Part shown: piece after piece, positions 33,957 through 43,088 of the stretch
Layout of the letters: each line of letters opens with the position of its first letter
Numbering within the stretch: position 1 is the stretch's first letter
NCBI RefSeq assembly: GCF_008639165.1
Contig: NZ_CP029197.1
Span: 1,240,001 to 1,304,000, forward strand
DNA length: 64,000 nucleotides
From: Streptomyces venezuelae ATCC 10712
Lineage (GTDB): Bacteria; Actinomycetota; Actinomycetes; Streptomycetales; Streptomycetaceae
Direction of reading: 5' to 3'
Translations under genes and position numbers: made by a program
The notes under the pieces: model-generated
Told to the model about the DNA's origin: nothing
Databases searched by the model: none
What the model saw: only the letters and a program-made list of their open reading frames with translations

Positions 33957-34499
33957 TCAGGCCGGACGATCAGCAAGGGCCACCGGCGGCTCGTCGTCCA
34001 TTTCGAAGGCCAGTGGAAACGGAGCGTGGCCCGCGAGCCGGAACCAGCGGACCTTCCGGTGGCGGCGCAGGGCGCGGGCGGCCCGCACGGCGTCGTTGTG
34101 GAACCGGCGCGCCATCGGCACCCGCCGGACGGCCTGCGCGAGCTCCTCCGCGGCCTCCTCGCCGCCGGGGGCCTCCCGTACGAGCTCCACCTGCTCCGGC
34201 TCGCCGAACACGGCCCGCAGGGCCTGGCTGAGTTCGCTCTCGGCGACCTCCCGGTGGTCCTCCTCCGCCTGCCGGGCGGCGTGCGCGGCCTCGTACAGCA
34301 CGATCGAGGCGGCCGGATCGAGCACGCCGGACGTGGCCAGCTCCTGGGTGACCGAGGCACGGCGCAGCAGCTGCGCGTCGAGGGCGGCGCGGGCGGCGTC
34401 GATGCGGGAGTGGAGACGGTCGAGGCGGCCGGCGGTCCAGCTGAGATAGACGCCGATGAGGATCAGCGCGACGACGGTCCAGATCAGGGTTACGGTCAC
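33957..34499 (-). CDS. Small single-pass membrane protein of unknown function
   Basis: The product has 180 residues from GTG 34497-34499. The N-terminus is one membrane helix (LIWTVVALILIGVYLSW). The rest is a charged helical domain resembling LemA-type helices (AGRLDRLHSRIDAARAALDAQLLRRASV, then EAAHAARQAEEDHREVAESELSQALRAVFG). The likeness to LemA is a visual impression. It lies between pimA and pdxS on the same strand, with about 100 bases on each side. Confidence 0.85.
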   Translation of the reverse strand: MTVTLIWTVVALILIGVYLSWTAGRLDRLHSRIDAARAALDAQLLRRASVTQELATSGVLDPAASIVLYEAAHAARQAEEDHREVAESELSQALRAVFGEPEQVELVREAPGGEEAAEELAQAVRRVPMARRFHNDAVRAARALRRHRKVRWFRLAGHAPFPLAFEMDDEPPVALADRPA

Positions 34500-34598
34500 G
34501 GCCCCAAAGGCTACCGTCGCCCGCCGGCCGCCCGGCCCGCCCCCACCGCCCCGGCGGAACGTTCGCCTTCGGGGAGCGTGGGGGCCGGGGTCACCGGG

Positions 34599-35750
34599 TC
34601 ACAGACCCAGGCGGGCGCGGAGGCCGACGCGCTCGTCGGTGTCGACCGCCGCCGCGCCGTCCGTCACCGTCTCGTACACCGCGAGGATGTCCGCCCCCAC
34701 CGTCGACCAGTCGAAGCGCCGCACGTGCGCCGAACCACGCGCGCTCAGTTCCGCGCGGCGCGACTCGTCGCCCAGGAGCCGGATCGCCGCGTCCGCGAGC
34801 GCGTCCGCGTCCTCGTTGGTGAAGAGCTCGCCCGCCGCCCCCTGGTCGAGGACCTGCGTGAACGCGTCCAGGTCGGAGGCGAGCACCGGAGCGCCCGCCG
34901 ACAGCGCCTCGACGAGGATGATGCCGAAGCTCTCGCCCCCCGTGTTGGGCGCCACGTACACGTCGACGCTGCGCAGCAGCCGGGCCTTGTCCTCGTCGCT
35001 GACCATGCCGAGGAACTCCACCCGGGCGCGCATCTCGCGCGGCAGCGACGCCACCGCCTCCTCCTCGTCGCCCCGCCCGGCGACGAGGAGCCGCGCCCCG
35101 GGCCGCTCGGTGAGGATCCTGGGCAGCGCCCGCATGAGGACGGGCAGGCCCTTCCTCGGTTCGTCGATCCGGCCGATGAAGCCGAGGGTCTCGCCCTGCC
35201 ACTCCTTCTTGGGTTCGGCGCGGGCGAAGAAGTCCACGTCGACGCCGTTGGGGATGACGACGGCGTCGCCGCCGAGGTGTTCGACGAGCGTGCGCCGGGC
35301 GTACTCGCTGACCGCGATCCGGGCGCTGATCTTCTCCAGGGCCGGCTGGAGGATCGGGTACGCGGCGATCATGGCCCGGGAGCGCGGGTTCGAGGTGTGG
35401 AAGGTGGCCACGATCGGCCCCTGGGCGGCCCAGCAGGTGAGCAGCCCGAGCGAGGGCGAGGTCGGCTCGTGGATGTGGACCACGTCGAAGGTGCCGTCGT
35501 GCAGCCAGCGGCGTACCCGCGCGGCCGAGAGGAAGCCGAAGTTGAGCCGCGCCACCGAGCCGTTGTACGGCACGGGGACGGCCCGGCCGGCGGAGACGAC
35601 GTACGGCGGCAGCGGGGTCTCGTCGTCGGCGGGGGCCAGGACGGAGACCTCGTGGCCGAGCCGGATGAGGTGCTCGGCGAGGTCGCGGATGTGGAACTGG
35701 ACGCCGCCCGGCACGTCCCAGGAGTACGGGCAGACGATCCCGATCTTCAC
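34599..35750 (-). CDS. pimA: Phosphatidylinositol alpha-mannosyltransferase (GT4 family)
   Basis: It transfers mannose from GDP-mannose to phosphatidylinositol, the first step of PIM synthesis, at the inner membrane. The product has 383 residues. Motifs are GIVCPYSWDVPGGVQFHI, VVHIHEPTSPSLGLL, VIPNGVDVDFF, FIGRIDEPRKGLPVLM and the GT4 signature GGESFGIILVEALSAG. The GTG start overlaps the upstream acyltransferase stop (GTGA). The pgsA-acyltransferase-pimA order matches the mycobacterial PIM operon. Confidence 0.93.
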   Translation of the reverse strand: MKIGIVCPYSWDVPGGVQFHIRDLAEHLIRLGHEVSVLAPADDETPLPPYVVSAGRAVPVPYNGSVARLNFGFLSAARVRRWLHDGTFDVVHIHEPTSPSLGLLTCWAAQGPIVATFHTSNPRSRAMIAAYPILQPALEKISARIAVSEYARRTLVEHLGGDAVVIPNGVDVDFFARAEPKKEWQGETLGFIGRIDEPRKGLPVLMRALPRILTERPGARLLVAGRGDEEEAVASLPREMRARVEFLGMVSDEDKARLLRSVDVYVAPNTGGESFGIILVEALSAGAPVLASDLDAFTQVLDQGAAGELFTNEDADALADAAIRLLGDESRRAELSARGSAHVRRFDWSTVGADILAVYETVTDGAAAVDTDERVGLRARLGL

Positions 35751-36736
35751 GCGCCGCGCTCCCCGCCCCGCTCGACATCCACGGCCCCGGCGCCCTCGGC
35801 ACCCCCGGTCCCGGTCCCGGCAGTCCCGCCCGGCTCCGGGCGTTCCTCCAGGTCCGCGAGCCACAGTCGTTGCAGCATGTGCCAGTCCTCCGGGTGGTCC
35901 GCGATGCCCTGGGCGAACGCGTCGGCCAGCGCCTGTGTCATCACGGACGTCTTCTCGGCCCGCGTACCTGACTCGGGTACGTCGACGGGGGCGTGGATCC
36001 GCCCCTTCATGACCGGAGTGTCGTCGTACCAGAGCGTCACCGGGAGGAGCAGCGCGCCCGTCTGCTGGGCGAGTATCGCGGGTCCGGTCGGCATCCGGGC
36101 CGTGTCCCCGAAGAAGGTCACCTCGGTGCCGGAGGCCGACAGGTCCCGGTCGGCGACGAGGCAGACCAGGCCGCCGGCCCGCAGCCGCCGCGCCAGCGTG
36201 CCGAAGGCGGAGCCGCCGGTGTGCGGCAGGACCTCCATGCCGAGGGACTCGCGGTAGGCGACGAAGCGGTCGTACAGCGTCTCGGGCTTGAGCCGCTCCG
36301 CGACGGTCGTGAACGGCACGCCGAGGCAACGGGTGACCCACACCCCCGCGAGGTCCCAGTTCGCCAGGTGCGGCAGGGCGAGGACGACGCCGCGCCCGGA
36401 GGCGAGGCCCTCCTTCAGGTGGTGGACGTCCTTGATGTCTATCCCGCGCTCGACCCGCTCCTTGCTCCAGGTCGGCAGCCGGAAGGACTCCATCCAGTAG
36501 CGCATGTACGAGCGCATGCCGGCCTTCGACAGCTCGGCGAGCCGCTCGGGGGTGGCGTCCGGCACCACGCGCGCGAGGTTCGACTCGAGGCGGAGCACGC
36601 TCTTGCCGCGCCGCTTCCACGCGAGGTCGGCGATCCGCCGGCCGAGGCCGGTGGCCACCGGCTCGGGCAGCTTCTTGACGGTCGCCCACCCGGCGCCGTA
36701 CAGACCATCGCTCAGCCTGTCCTTCAGGGCGCTCAC
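35747..36736 (-). CDS. Phosphatidylinositol mannoside acyltransferase
   Basis: It acylates the mannose of PIM. The product has 329 residues in the LpxL/HtrB-type acyltransferase family. The HX4D motif is in LALPHLANWDLAG. Further segments are VAERLKPETLYDRFVAYRESLGMEVLP and LVCLVADRDLSASGTEVTFFG. The C-terminus has a Gly/Thr/Glu-rich tail. GTG 36734-36736 overlaps the pgsA stop (GTGA). Identity as the PatA orthologue rests on context plus family. Confidence 0.92.
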   Translation of the reverse strand: MSALKDRLSDGLYGAGWATVKKLPEPVATGLGRRIADLAWKRRGKSVLRLESNLARVVPDATPERLAELSKAGMRSYMRYWMESFRLPTWSKERVERGIDIKDVHHLKEGLASGRGVVLALPHLANWDLAGVWVTRCLGVPFTTVAERLKPETLYDRFVAYRESLGMEVLPHTGGSAFGTLARRLRAGGLVCLVADRDLSASGTEVTFFGDTARMPTGPAILAQQTGALLLPVTLWYDDTPVMKGRIHAPVDVPESGTRAEKTSVMTQALADAFAQGIADHPEDWHMLQRLWLADLEERPEPGGTAGTGTGGAEGAGAVDVERGGERGA

Positions 36737-37395
36737 GTGGCCGCCCCGTTCCCGGGGGCCGCGGCGGCGTCGGCCTCGGCCGATTCCCGGCGGACGGTGA
36801 CGACCCGCTGGCCCAGGGTCACGGCGCTGCCGACGGCCACGATCCACAGGGCGATCGGGAGCAGGACCTCGATGCCGGGCACGCCGAACTTGTGCAGTCC
36901 GGCGAGACCGGCGGCGACCAGCGAGATCACCAGGCGCTCGGCGCGTTCGATCAGGCCGTTGACGGCGACGGGGAGGCCAATCGATTCGCCTCGGGCCTTG
37001 GTGTACGACACGACCTGACCGCTCGCCAGGCAGAAGATCGCCACGGCGCAGAGCACGTTGTCGTCGCCCTTGCCCGCGTACCAGAGCGCGAAGCCGCCGA
37101 AGATCGCGCCGTCGGCGACCCGGTCGAGCGTCGAGTCGAGGAAGGCGCCCCAGCGGCTGGAGATCCCCGCCTGCCGGGCCATGTTGCCGTCGACGAGGTC
37201 GGAGAAGACGAAGAGGGTGATGACGATGGTGCCCCAGAAGAATTCCCCGCGGGGGAAGAAGACCAGCGCACCGGCCATCACTCCCGCCGTGCCGATGAGC
37301 GTGACCGCGTCGGGGCTGACGCCCCTGCGGAGCAGAAACGCGGCGAACGGTGTGAGGACACGCGTAAAAAATGCACGCGCGTACTTGTTCAGCAT
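36733..37395 (-). CDS. pgsA: Phosphatidylinositol phosphate synthase (CDP-alcohol phosphatidyltransferase)
   Basis: It joins CDP-diacylglycerol to inositol 1-phosphate. The product has 220 residues with six membrane helices. The CDP-alcohol phosphotransferase motif DG-x2-AR-x8-G-x3-D-x3-D is complete in VDGNMARQAGISSRWGAFLD plus STLDR. It is the first gene of the PIM operon. Some distance from the HIT gene with which it is adjacent in many actinobacteria; here an EF-G-like gene and a 554-residue gene lie between. Confidence 0.94.
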   Translation of the reverse strand: MLNKYARAFFTRVLTPFAAFLLRRGVSPDAVTLIGTAGVMAGALVFFPRGEFFWGTIVITLFVFSDLVDGNMARQAGISSRWGAFLDSTLDRVADGAIFGGFALWYAGKGDDNVLCAVAIFCLASGQVVSYTKARGESIGLPVAVNGLIERAERLVISLVAAGLAGLHKFGVPGIEVLLPIALWIVAVGSAVTLGQRVVTVRRESAEADAAAAPGNGAAT

Positions 37396-37665
37396 GGCCT
37401 TCCCGAGGTTCGGTGGGCCGCGCGGCCCCTACGACCACCGGCTCACCCATCGTAGCCACGCGCGCCCCGGCGCACGGGCGGGCACCCGGTCCGCCGCGTC
37501 GGCGTCCCCCCGAGGGCCGTCCCCGTGTACGACGTATGGACGCTTCCCGGCGTCGGTGCAAAGCTCGAAGGACCACCGCGGGTACCGCCGGAGCCGTACC
37601 GCGACACACCACTCCCCCGAACCCGCGTCCCGCCGCAATGTGCGAGCAGTCGGGAGGAACACATC

Positions 37666-39861
37666 ATGGGTGACAAGGCGAACACGGCCGCCGGAGCCGC
37701 CGGCAGGGCTTTGACGGCCGACCGGCCCACGGCCGTACGGAACGTGGTGCTGGTCGGCCACAGCGGATCGGGCAAGACGACGCTGGTGGAGGCGCTCGCG
37801 CAGACCGCCGGAGCGCTGAACCGGGCGGGCCGGGTCGAGGACGGCGGCACCGTCTCCGACTACGACGAGATCGAGCACCGCCAGCACCGCTCCGTCCAGC
37901 TCTCCCTCGTCCCGGTCGGCTGGGACGGATACAAGATCAATCTCCTCGACACCCCCGGGTACGCCGACTTCGTCGGGGAGCTGAGGGCCGGTCTGCGTGC
38001 GGCGGACGCGGCCCTCTTCGTCGTCTCCGCCGCCCAGGAGGCCGACGCGATCGCCGCCTCCACCCGGATGATCTGGGAGGAGTGCGCGGCCGTCGGCATG
38101 CCCCGTGCCATCGTCGTCACCCACCTCGACACCGCCCGCACCGACTTCGGCGAGCTCACCGCCGTCTGCGCCTCGCTGTTCGGCGGCGACGACCCGGACG
38201 CCGTCCTCCCCCTCTACCTCCCGGTGCGCGGCGCCGAGGGCGCCGACGGGCACGCGCCGGCCACCGGCCTGGTCGGCCTGCTCTCCGAGCGGATCTTCGA
38301 CTACTCGACAGGGGTACGGCAGGAGAACCCGCCCGACGAGGGGCAACGGGAGCTGATCGCCGAGGCCCGGGCCCGGCTCATCGAGGGGATCATCGCCGAG
38401 AGCGAGGACGAGACCCTCATGGACCGCTACCTCGGCGGCGAGTCCGTCGACGTGAAGACCCTCGTCGACGACCTGGAGAAGGCCGTCGCGCGCGGCACCT
38501 TCCACCCGGTGCTCGCGGCCGCCCCCGCCGCCGACGGCGGCACCCAGGGCCTCGGCACCCTCGAACTCCTGGAGCTGATCACCGGCGGCTTCCCGTCCCC
38601 CCTCGAACACGAGCCGCCCGCCGTCACCACCCCCGACGGGCAGCCCCGGCCCCCGATCACCTGCGACCCCGAGGGTCCCCTGGTCGCCGAGGTCGTCAAG
38701 ACCGCCGCCGACCCCTACGTGGGCCGGGTGTCGCTGGTCCGGGTCTTCTCGGGCACCCTGCGCCCCGACGAGACCGTGCACGTCTCGGGGCACGGACTGG
38801 CCGACCGGGGGCACGAGGACCACGACGTCGACGAGCGGATCGGCGGGCTCACCTCCCCGTTCGGCAAGCAGCAGCGGCCCATGGCCCACTGCATCGCCGG
38901 CGACCTCGCCTGTGTCGCCCGGCTCGGCCGGGCCGAGACCGGTGACACGATCTCCGCGAAGGACGATCCGCTCCTGATCGAGCCCTGGAGCATGCCGGAG
39001 CCGCTGCTCCCGCTCGCCGTCGAGGCCCACAGCAAGGCCGACGAGGACCGACTCTCGCAGGGCCTCGGGCGGCTGGTCGCCGAGGACCCGACCCTGCGCC
39101 TCGAACAGAACCAGGACACCCGGCAGGTGGTGCTGTGGTGCCTGGGCGAGGCCCACCAGGACGTCGTCCTCGAACGCCTCCGGGGGCGGTACGGGGTCCA
39201 GGTCGACGCCGTGCCGTACAAGGTGTCGCTGCGCGAGACCTTCGGCGGAGCGGCGGCGGGCCGCGGCCGGCACGTCAAGCAGTCCGGCGGCCACGGCCAG
39301 TTCGCGATCTGCGAGATCGAGGTGGAGCCGCTCCCGCCGGGCAGCGGCATCGAGTTCGTCGACAAGGTGGTCGGCGGGGCGGTCCCCCGCCAGTTCATCC
39401 CGTCCGTCGAGAAGGGGGTACGGGCCCAGGCCGCCCGGGGCGTCGCCGCGGGCTATCCGCTCGTCGACATCCGGGTCACCCTGAAGGACGGCAAGGCCCA
39501 CTCGGTGGACTCCTCGGACGCCGCCTTCCAGACGGCCGGGGCGCTCGCGCTGCGCGAGGCGGCCGCGGAGGTCGCCGTGCACCTCCTGGAGCCGGTCGCC
39601 GAGGTCCAGGTCCTGGTGCCGGACGAGTACGTCGGGCCGGTGATGAGCGATCTGTCGGGGCGGCGGGGGCGGGTCGTCGGCACCGACCAGGCCGGTCCGG
39701 GGCGGACCGTGGTGCGCGCCGAGGTGCCGGAGATCGAGATCGGGCGGTACGCGATCGACCTGCGGTCCGTCTCACACGGCACCGGCCGGTTCGACCGTAC
39801 GTACGCCCGGCACGAGCCGATGCCCTCGCACCTCGCCGACAAGGTCCGCGAACAGGCGTGA
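37666..39861 (+). CDS. EF-G-like translational GTPase (EF-G2 type)
   Basis: The product has 731 residues, starting MGDKANTAAG with GGAGG 8 bases upstream. G1 is GHSGSGKTTL (31-40) and G3 DTPGY (95-99). The G4 position reads THLD (152-155) instead of the canonical NKxD. Domains II-V follow, including YKVSLRETFGG and GRGRHVKQSGGHGQF. Its closest relatives are EF-G2-type paralogues of actinobacteria, which lack a settled function. The true EF-G (fusA) would be expected in the ribosomal str operon. It is divergent from pgsA. Confidence 0.92.
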   Translation: MGDKANTAAGAAGRALTADRPTAVRNVVLVGHSGSGKTTLVEALAQTAGALNRAGRVEDGGTVSDYDEIEHRQHRSVQLSLVPVGWDGYKINLLDTPGYADFVGELRAGLRAADAALFVVSAAQEADAIAASTRMIWEECAAVGMPRAIVVTHLDTARTDFGELTAVCASLFGGDDPDAVLPLYLPVRGAEGADGHAPATGLVGLLSERIFDYSTGVRQENPPDEGQRELIAEARARLIEGIIAESEDETLMDRYLGGESVDVKTLVDDLEKAVARGTFHPVLAAAPAADGGTQGLGTLELLELITGGFPSPLEHEPPAVTTPDGQPRPPITCDPEGPLVAEVVKTAADPYVGRVSLVRVFSGTLRPDETVHVSGHGLADRGHEDHDVDERIGGLTSPFGKQQRPMAHCIAGDLACVARLGRAETGDTISAKDDPLLIEPWSMPEPLLPLAVEAHSKADEDRLSQGLGRLVAEDPTLRLEQNQDTRQVVLWCLGEAHQDVVLERLRGRYGVQVDAVPYKVSLRETFGGAAAGRGRHVKQSGGHGQFAICEIEVEPLPPGSGIEFVDKVVGGAVPRQFIPSVEKGVRAQAARGVAAGYPLVDIRVTLKDGKAHSVDSSDAAFQTAGALALREAAAEVAVHLLEPVAEVQVLVPDEYVGPVMSDLSGRRGRVVGTDQAGPGRTVVRAEVPEIEIGRYAIDLRSVSHGTGRFDRTYARHEPMPSHLADKVREQA

Positions 39862-39893
39862 GAACACGCCCGGTTGAGGGGGTGACAGCGGTG

Positions 39894-39925
39894 GACGTCC
39901 GCCCGGCACCGGTCGGGCGGACGTC
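39894..39925 (+). terminator. Terminator after the EF-G-like gene
   Basis: There is a perfect 12-bp stem (39894-39905 with 39914-39925) and an 8-base loop, 33 bases past the stop codon. Confidence 0.75.
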
Positions 39926-39949
39926 ATTCGGCCGCGATATCCACAGGCG

Positions 39950-39979
39950 GTGACGCACACGACGGTCCCCGGTTACGCT
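39950..39979 (+). promoter_or_regulatory. Candidate promoter for the 554-residue gene
   Basis: GTGACG (39950-39955) and TACGCT (39974-39979) are 18 bases apart. This is a fair HrdB-type match, located 63 bases before the first possible start. Confidence 0.5.
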
Positions 39980-40041
39980 GTGGTGCCCAGCTCAGAAGGT
40001 GTGCGGGGCGCGGCAGTTGGGAACAGCCCGCACAGGTAACC

Positions 40042-41706
40042 GTGGCGATGGGGGCGGCAGTGTCGATCGATGGCTTCGGACCCGGGGCGCAGGTCCCCCT
40101 CACGGGGTCCAACGGCGGTACGGGAGCGACGAACGCGCTCGCGTCGGCCGCGTACCGGGACAGCCCGCTCAAGACGATCCAGGAAGCCGACAACGACCTC
40201 TACAAGACGACGGTCAAGGCCGGGAAATGGGAGAAGCTCTTCCGCCCCGACCTCGGCGAGGCCTTCTCCCGCGCGGTCCAGGTCCGCATGCTCGGCGGCG
40301 GCCGCAAGGCCCTCATCCAGTCCTTCGGCGCCGAGCCGCAGCCGGTCGTCGAGCACTGCCTCGCCGCCACCGACATCCGCCGCCGGCGGGACGCCCGGCT
40401 GACCCTGGTCACCTTCGTCTGCGGCGTCCTGTTCCTGCCCGGCCTGCTGATCTGGCTCGGCGTCATCCAGCTGCGCCGGCTCGCGGCCGGCTCGGAGAAC
40501 AAGCGGACCAGCCTGATCGGCACCGTCCTGCTGTGGGCGGCGGTGATCTTCGCCGCGCTGGTGCTGCTGAAGCTGCCGCTGGGCGGCTTCCTGCCGAACT
40601 ACGTCCGCGCGATGATCGTGGCGCCGGTGATCGGCTGGTTCCTCGCCCGCCGGATCTGCGACCGGTCCGCCGTCGACCTGCGCGAGCGCTGGACCGCCCT
40701 GCTCAGCGGCGGCGGCGTCGGCGCCCAGATCCCCAAGTCCGTCCCCCAGGACCCGGGCGAGAAGTCGGCCGAGGAGCTCCGGCTGAACCTGGAGAAGCTC
40801 TCCGCCGAGCAGCAGTCCAACATCGCCTTCTACGCGGGGACCAAGGGCATCCTCGGTCTGGGCACCCGCTGGGGCAGCTGGACCCTCGCCGAGGAACTGA
40901 TCCCGGTGGCCGGCAAGGAGATCCACGACTTCCGCGCCTGGGACGTCATCCGCAAGATCCACGACCAGCTGACGCTCCTTGAGCGCGGCTCCCTCAAGAC
41001 CGGTTTCCCGAAGCCGACGGTCAAGCACTGGATCGTCTCCGCGGTCGGCGAGGGCGCCGACGAGGTCACCCGCCCCGAGGGCGACAACATCGTGCACTTC
41101 CAGGTGAAGCCGCACGAGATACAGCGCATCTGCAACGACCAGCAGTTCGGCGCCGGCAACCGCCACTACCTCGGTGTGCAGTTCACCCTCTGGGACGGGA
41201 ACCTCGTCCTCACCATGATGGTGACGGTGACCTCGCTCCACCACACGCTCAGGATCGAGGTCACCGGCCACGCGCTGGGCCCGGTGCACGGCCTGTTCAC
41301 CACGAAGCCGAAGGCGAAGACCAAGGAGGTCTCCAAGTCCGTCCGCTTCTGGGAGACCAAGGAGATCCAGCAGCCACTGCTCGACACCGACGACGTCGTC
41401 CGGCTGGCGGTGCGCGCCCCGCTCACCTGGTATCCGCCGGTCCTGGAGTTCCTCGGCGGCAAGATGGTCCTGCCCGAGCCGTTCGGCCTGCGGCACGTCT
41501 GGGCCGGCCCGCTCTGGAAGAACCGCTTCATGGCCGACGACGCCATAAGGATGGCGACGCCGGTGCTGCGCGCGGTGCACTCGGCGACCCTGAAGTTCCT
41601 CGACGAGCACAACGTGGACACGGAGCGCTTCACCAACCGCTCGCTGGTCCTCAGCGGCGGCATCCAGGACCCGGGCCCCAAGAAGGCCGACGTCTACGAC
41701 GCCTGA
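40042..41706 (+). CDS. Membrane protein of unknown function
   Basis: The product has 554 residues if it starts at GTG 40042. An ATG at 40048 or a GTG at 40060 (VSIDGFGPG, with GGGGG upstream) are alternatives. I do not recognise the family. About 110 polar residues precede three membrane helices (near LTLVTFVCGVLFLPGLLIWL, TVLLWAAVIFAALVLLKLPL and AMIVAPVIGWFLA). A large domain of about 340 residues follows, containing AFYAGTKGILGLGTRWGSW, HFQVKPHEIQRICNDQQF and WYPPVLEFLGGKMVLPEPF. No signal peptide or catalytic motif is evident. It has its own candidate promoter and follows the EF-G-like gene. Confidence 0.88.
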   Translation: MAMGAAVSIDGFGPGAQVPLTGSNGGTGATNALASAAYRDSPLKTIQEADNDLYKTTVKAGKWEKLFRPDLGEAFSRAVQVRMLGGGRKALIQSFGAEPQPVVEHCLAATDIRRRRDARLTLVTFVCGVLFLPGLLIWLGVIQLRRLAAGSENKRTSLIGTVLLWAAVIFAALVLLKLPLGGFLPNYVRAMIVAPVIGWFLARRICDRSAVDLRERWTALLSGGGVGAQIPKSVPQDPGEKSAEELRLNLEKLSAEQQSNIAFYAGTKGILGLGTRWGSWTLAEELIPVAGKEIHDFRAWDVIRKIHDQLTLLERGSLKTGFPKPTVKHWIVSAVGEGADEVTRPEGDNIVHFQVKPHEIQRICNDQQFGAGNRHYLGVQFTLWDGNLVLTMMVTVTSLHHTLRIEVTGHALGPVHGLFTTKPKAKTKEVSKSVRFWETKEIQQPLLDTDDVVRLAVRAPLTWYPPVLEFLGGKMVLPEPFGLRHVWAGPLWKNRFMADDAIRMATPVLRAVHSATLKFLDEHNVDTERFTNRSLVLSGGIQDPGPKKADVYDA

Positions 41707-41744
41707 CCCGGGTACGGACGCGACGGCCCCCGGGGGCGGACGGA

Positions 41745-42308
41745 TCAGATGGTGGCCGGCCAGGCGTCGGCCAGCATCTTCCGGGTGTCCGCGAGGAGCT
41801 GCGGGAGCACCTTGGTGTGCCCGACGACCGGCATGAAGTTGGTGTCCCCGCCCCAGCGGGGCACCACGTGCTGGTGCAGGTGCGCGGCGATCCCGGCGCC
41901 CGCGACGGCGCCCTGGTTCATGCCGATGTTGAAGCCGTGGGCTCCGGAGGCCGCGCGCAGCGCGACCATCGCGCGCTTGGTGAAGTCGGCCAGTTCGGTC
42001 GTCTCCGCCGGGTCCAGGTCCGTGTAGTCGGCGACGTGACGGTAGGGGACGACCATGAGGTGCCCGCCGTTGTACGGGTACAGGTTGAGGACCGCGTACA
42101 CGCTCGCGCCCCGCGCGATCACCAGACCGTCCTCGTCCGACTTCGACGGAATCGAGCAGAACGGACACCCGTCGTCGGCGCCCGGCCCGGTCGGCTTGTT
42201 CTCGCCCTGGATGTACGCCATCCGGTGAGGCGTCCACAGGCGCTGGAACGCGTCCCGCGTCCCCACTCCGATCTGCTGTTCCGGCTCAGTCGTCATGCTG
42301 TGCAGCAT
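41745..42308 (-). CDS. HIT family protein (AP4A phosphorylase/hydrolase-like)
   Basis: The product has 187 residues from ATG 42308; an ATG at 42296 (MTTEPEQQ) is possible since neither has a clear SD. The zinc-type CPFCSIP motif is near residue 50, and the catalytic HIT triad is HLHQHVVP preceded by GFNIGMNQGAVAGAGIAA. HIT proteins of this kind act on diadenosine polyphosphates or nucleotidyl compounds. It is convergent with the 554-residue gene and divergent from the channel gene. Confidence 0.93.
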   Translation of the reverse strand: MLHSMTTEPEQQIGVGTRDAFQRLWTPHRMAYIQGENKPTGPGADDGCPFCSIPSKSDEDGLVIARGASVYAVLNLYPYNGGHLMVVPYRHVADYTDLDPAETTELADFTKRAMVALRAASGAHGFNIGMNQGAVAGAGIAAHLHQHVVPRWGGDTNFMPVVGHTKVLPQLLADTRKMLADAWPATI

Positions 42309-42373
42309 ATTGCGTCGCCCGTTCGGAACGTGTCGCCGGGGCGGAAGATCCATGCAGCGGCCATGCTGATCCG

Positions 42374-43075
42374 ATGGCGTACGCGATGAACGGCGGTGCA
42401 CCGGAACCGTCCCGGCAGGAGCGATGGGACCGCCGCATGGAGATCCCGCTCGCGGTGGCGTCCGTCGTCTACCTGGCGGGGTACGCGCTGCGCGTCCTCG
42501 GCCACCGCAACCTCCCGTCGGTCTGGCTCGACCTCTGTCTCGGGGCCGTCTTCGCCGCCTGGGCGTTCTTCGTCGTGGACTACGCGGTACGGCTCCGGCT
42601 CAGCGGCCTCGGCCCGCTCCGCTTCCTGCGCACCCATCTCCTCGACACGGTGGTCGTGATCCTGCCGCTGCTGCGGCCGGTGCGGATGGTCAGCATCTAC
42701 GACCGGATCCAGCGCCGCCACGACCGGCCGCGGCTGGGGCTCTACGCGCGCGTGATGGTCTACTCCGGCCTCACGATCGCGCTGCTCGGCTTCGCGGGCG
42801 CGCTCACCGTCTACCGGTACGAGAGGGACGCGCCGGGCGCCACGATCCTCACCTTCGGGGACTCGGTGTGGTGGGCCTGCGCCACGCTGGCGACGGTGGG
42901 GTACGGGGACGTGACTCCGGTGACGCCGGTGGGCCGGGTGACGGCGGTGGGCCTGATGGCCTGCGGTCTGGCGCTGCTGGGCGCGGTGACGGGTTCGTTC
43001 TCCTCCTGGCTGATCCAGGCGTTCCGGCGGGAGGACGAGGGGAGGCCCCCGGGGGGTTCCCCGGGGGCCTCCTGA
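42374..43075 (+). CDS. Voltage-gated-like potassium channel
   Basis: The product has 233 residues. The selectivity filter TVGYGD lies in the pore loop SVWWACATLATVGYGDVTP, preceded by about four membrane segments and followed by one more (TAVGLMACGLALLGAV). The fourth segment lacks the regular Arg series of a full voltage sensor. There is no RCK domain; the C-terminus is short and Gly/Pro-rich. It is convergent with thrS, and the 3' end of the gene forms the terminator stem. Confidence 0.93.
   Translation: MAYAMNGGAPEPSRQERWDRRMEIPLAVASVVYLAGYALRVLGHRNLPSVWLDLCLGAVFAAWAFFVVDYAVRLRLSGLGPLRFLRTHLLDTVVVILPLLRPVRMVSIYDRIQRRHDRPRLGLYARVMVYSGLTIALLGFAGALTVYRYERDAPGATILTFGDSVWWACATLATVGYGDVTPVTPVGRVTAVGLMACGLALLGAVTGSFSSWLIQAFRREDEGRPPGGSPGAS
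43041..43072. terminator. Terminator stem within the 3' end of the channel gene
   Basis: A perfect 14-bp stem (43041-43054 with 43059-43072) and 4-base GGTT loop lie inside the last codons of the channel gene, 3 bases before its stop. It stands 17 bases from the thrS stop on the other strand, so it may serve both. Confidence 0.7.
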
Positions 43076-43088
43076 GGCGTGCGGGCCG

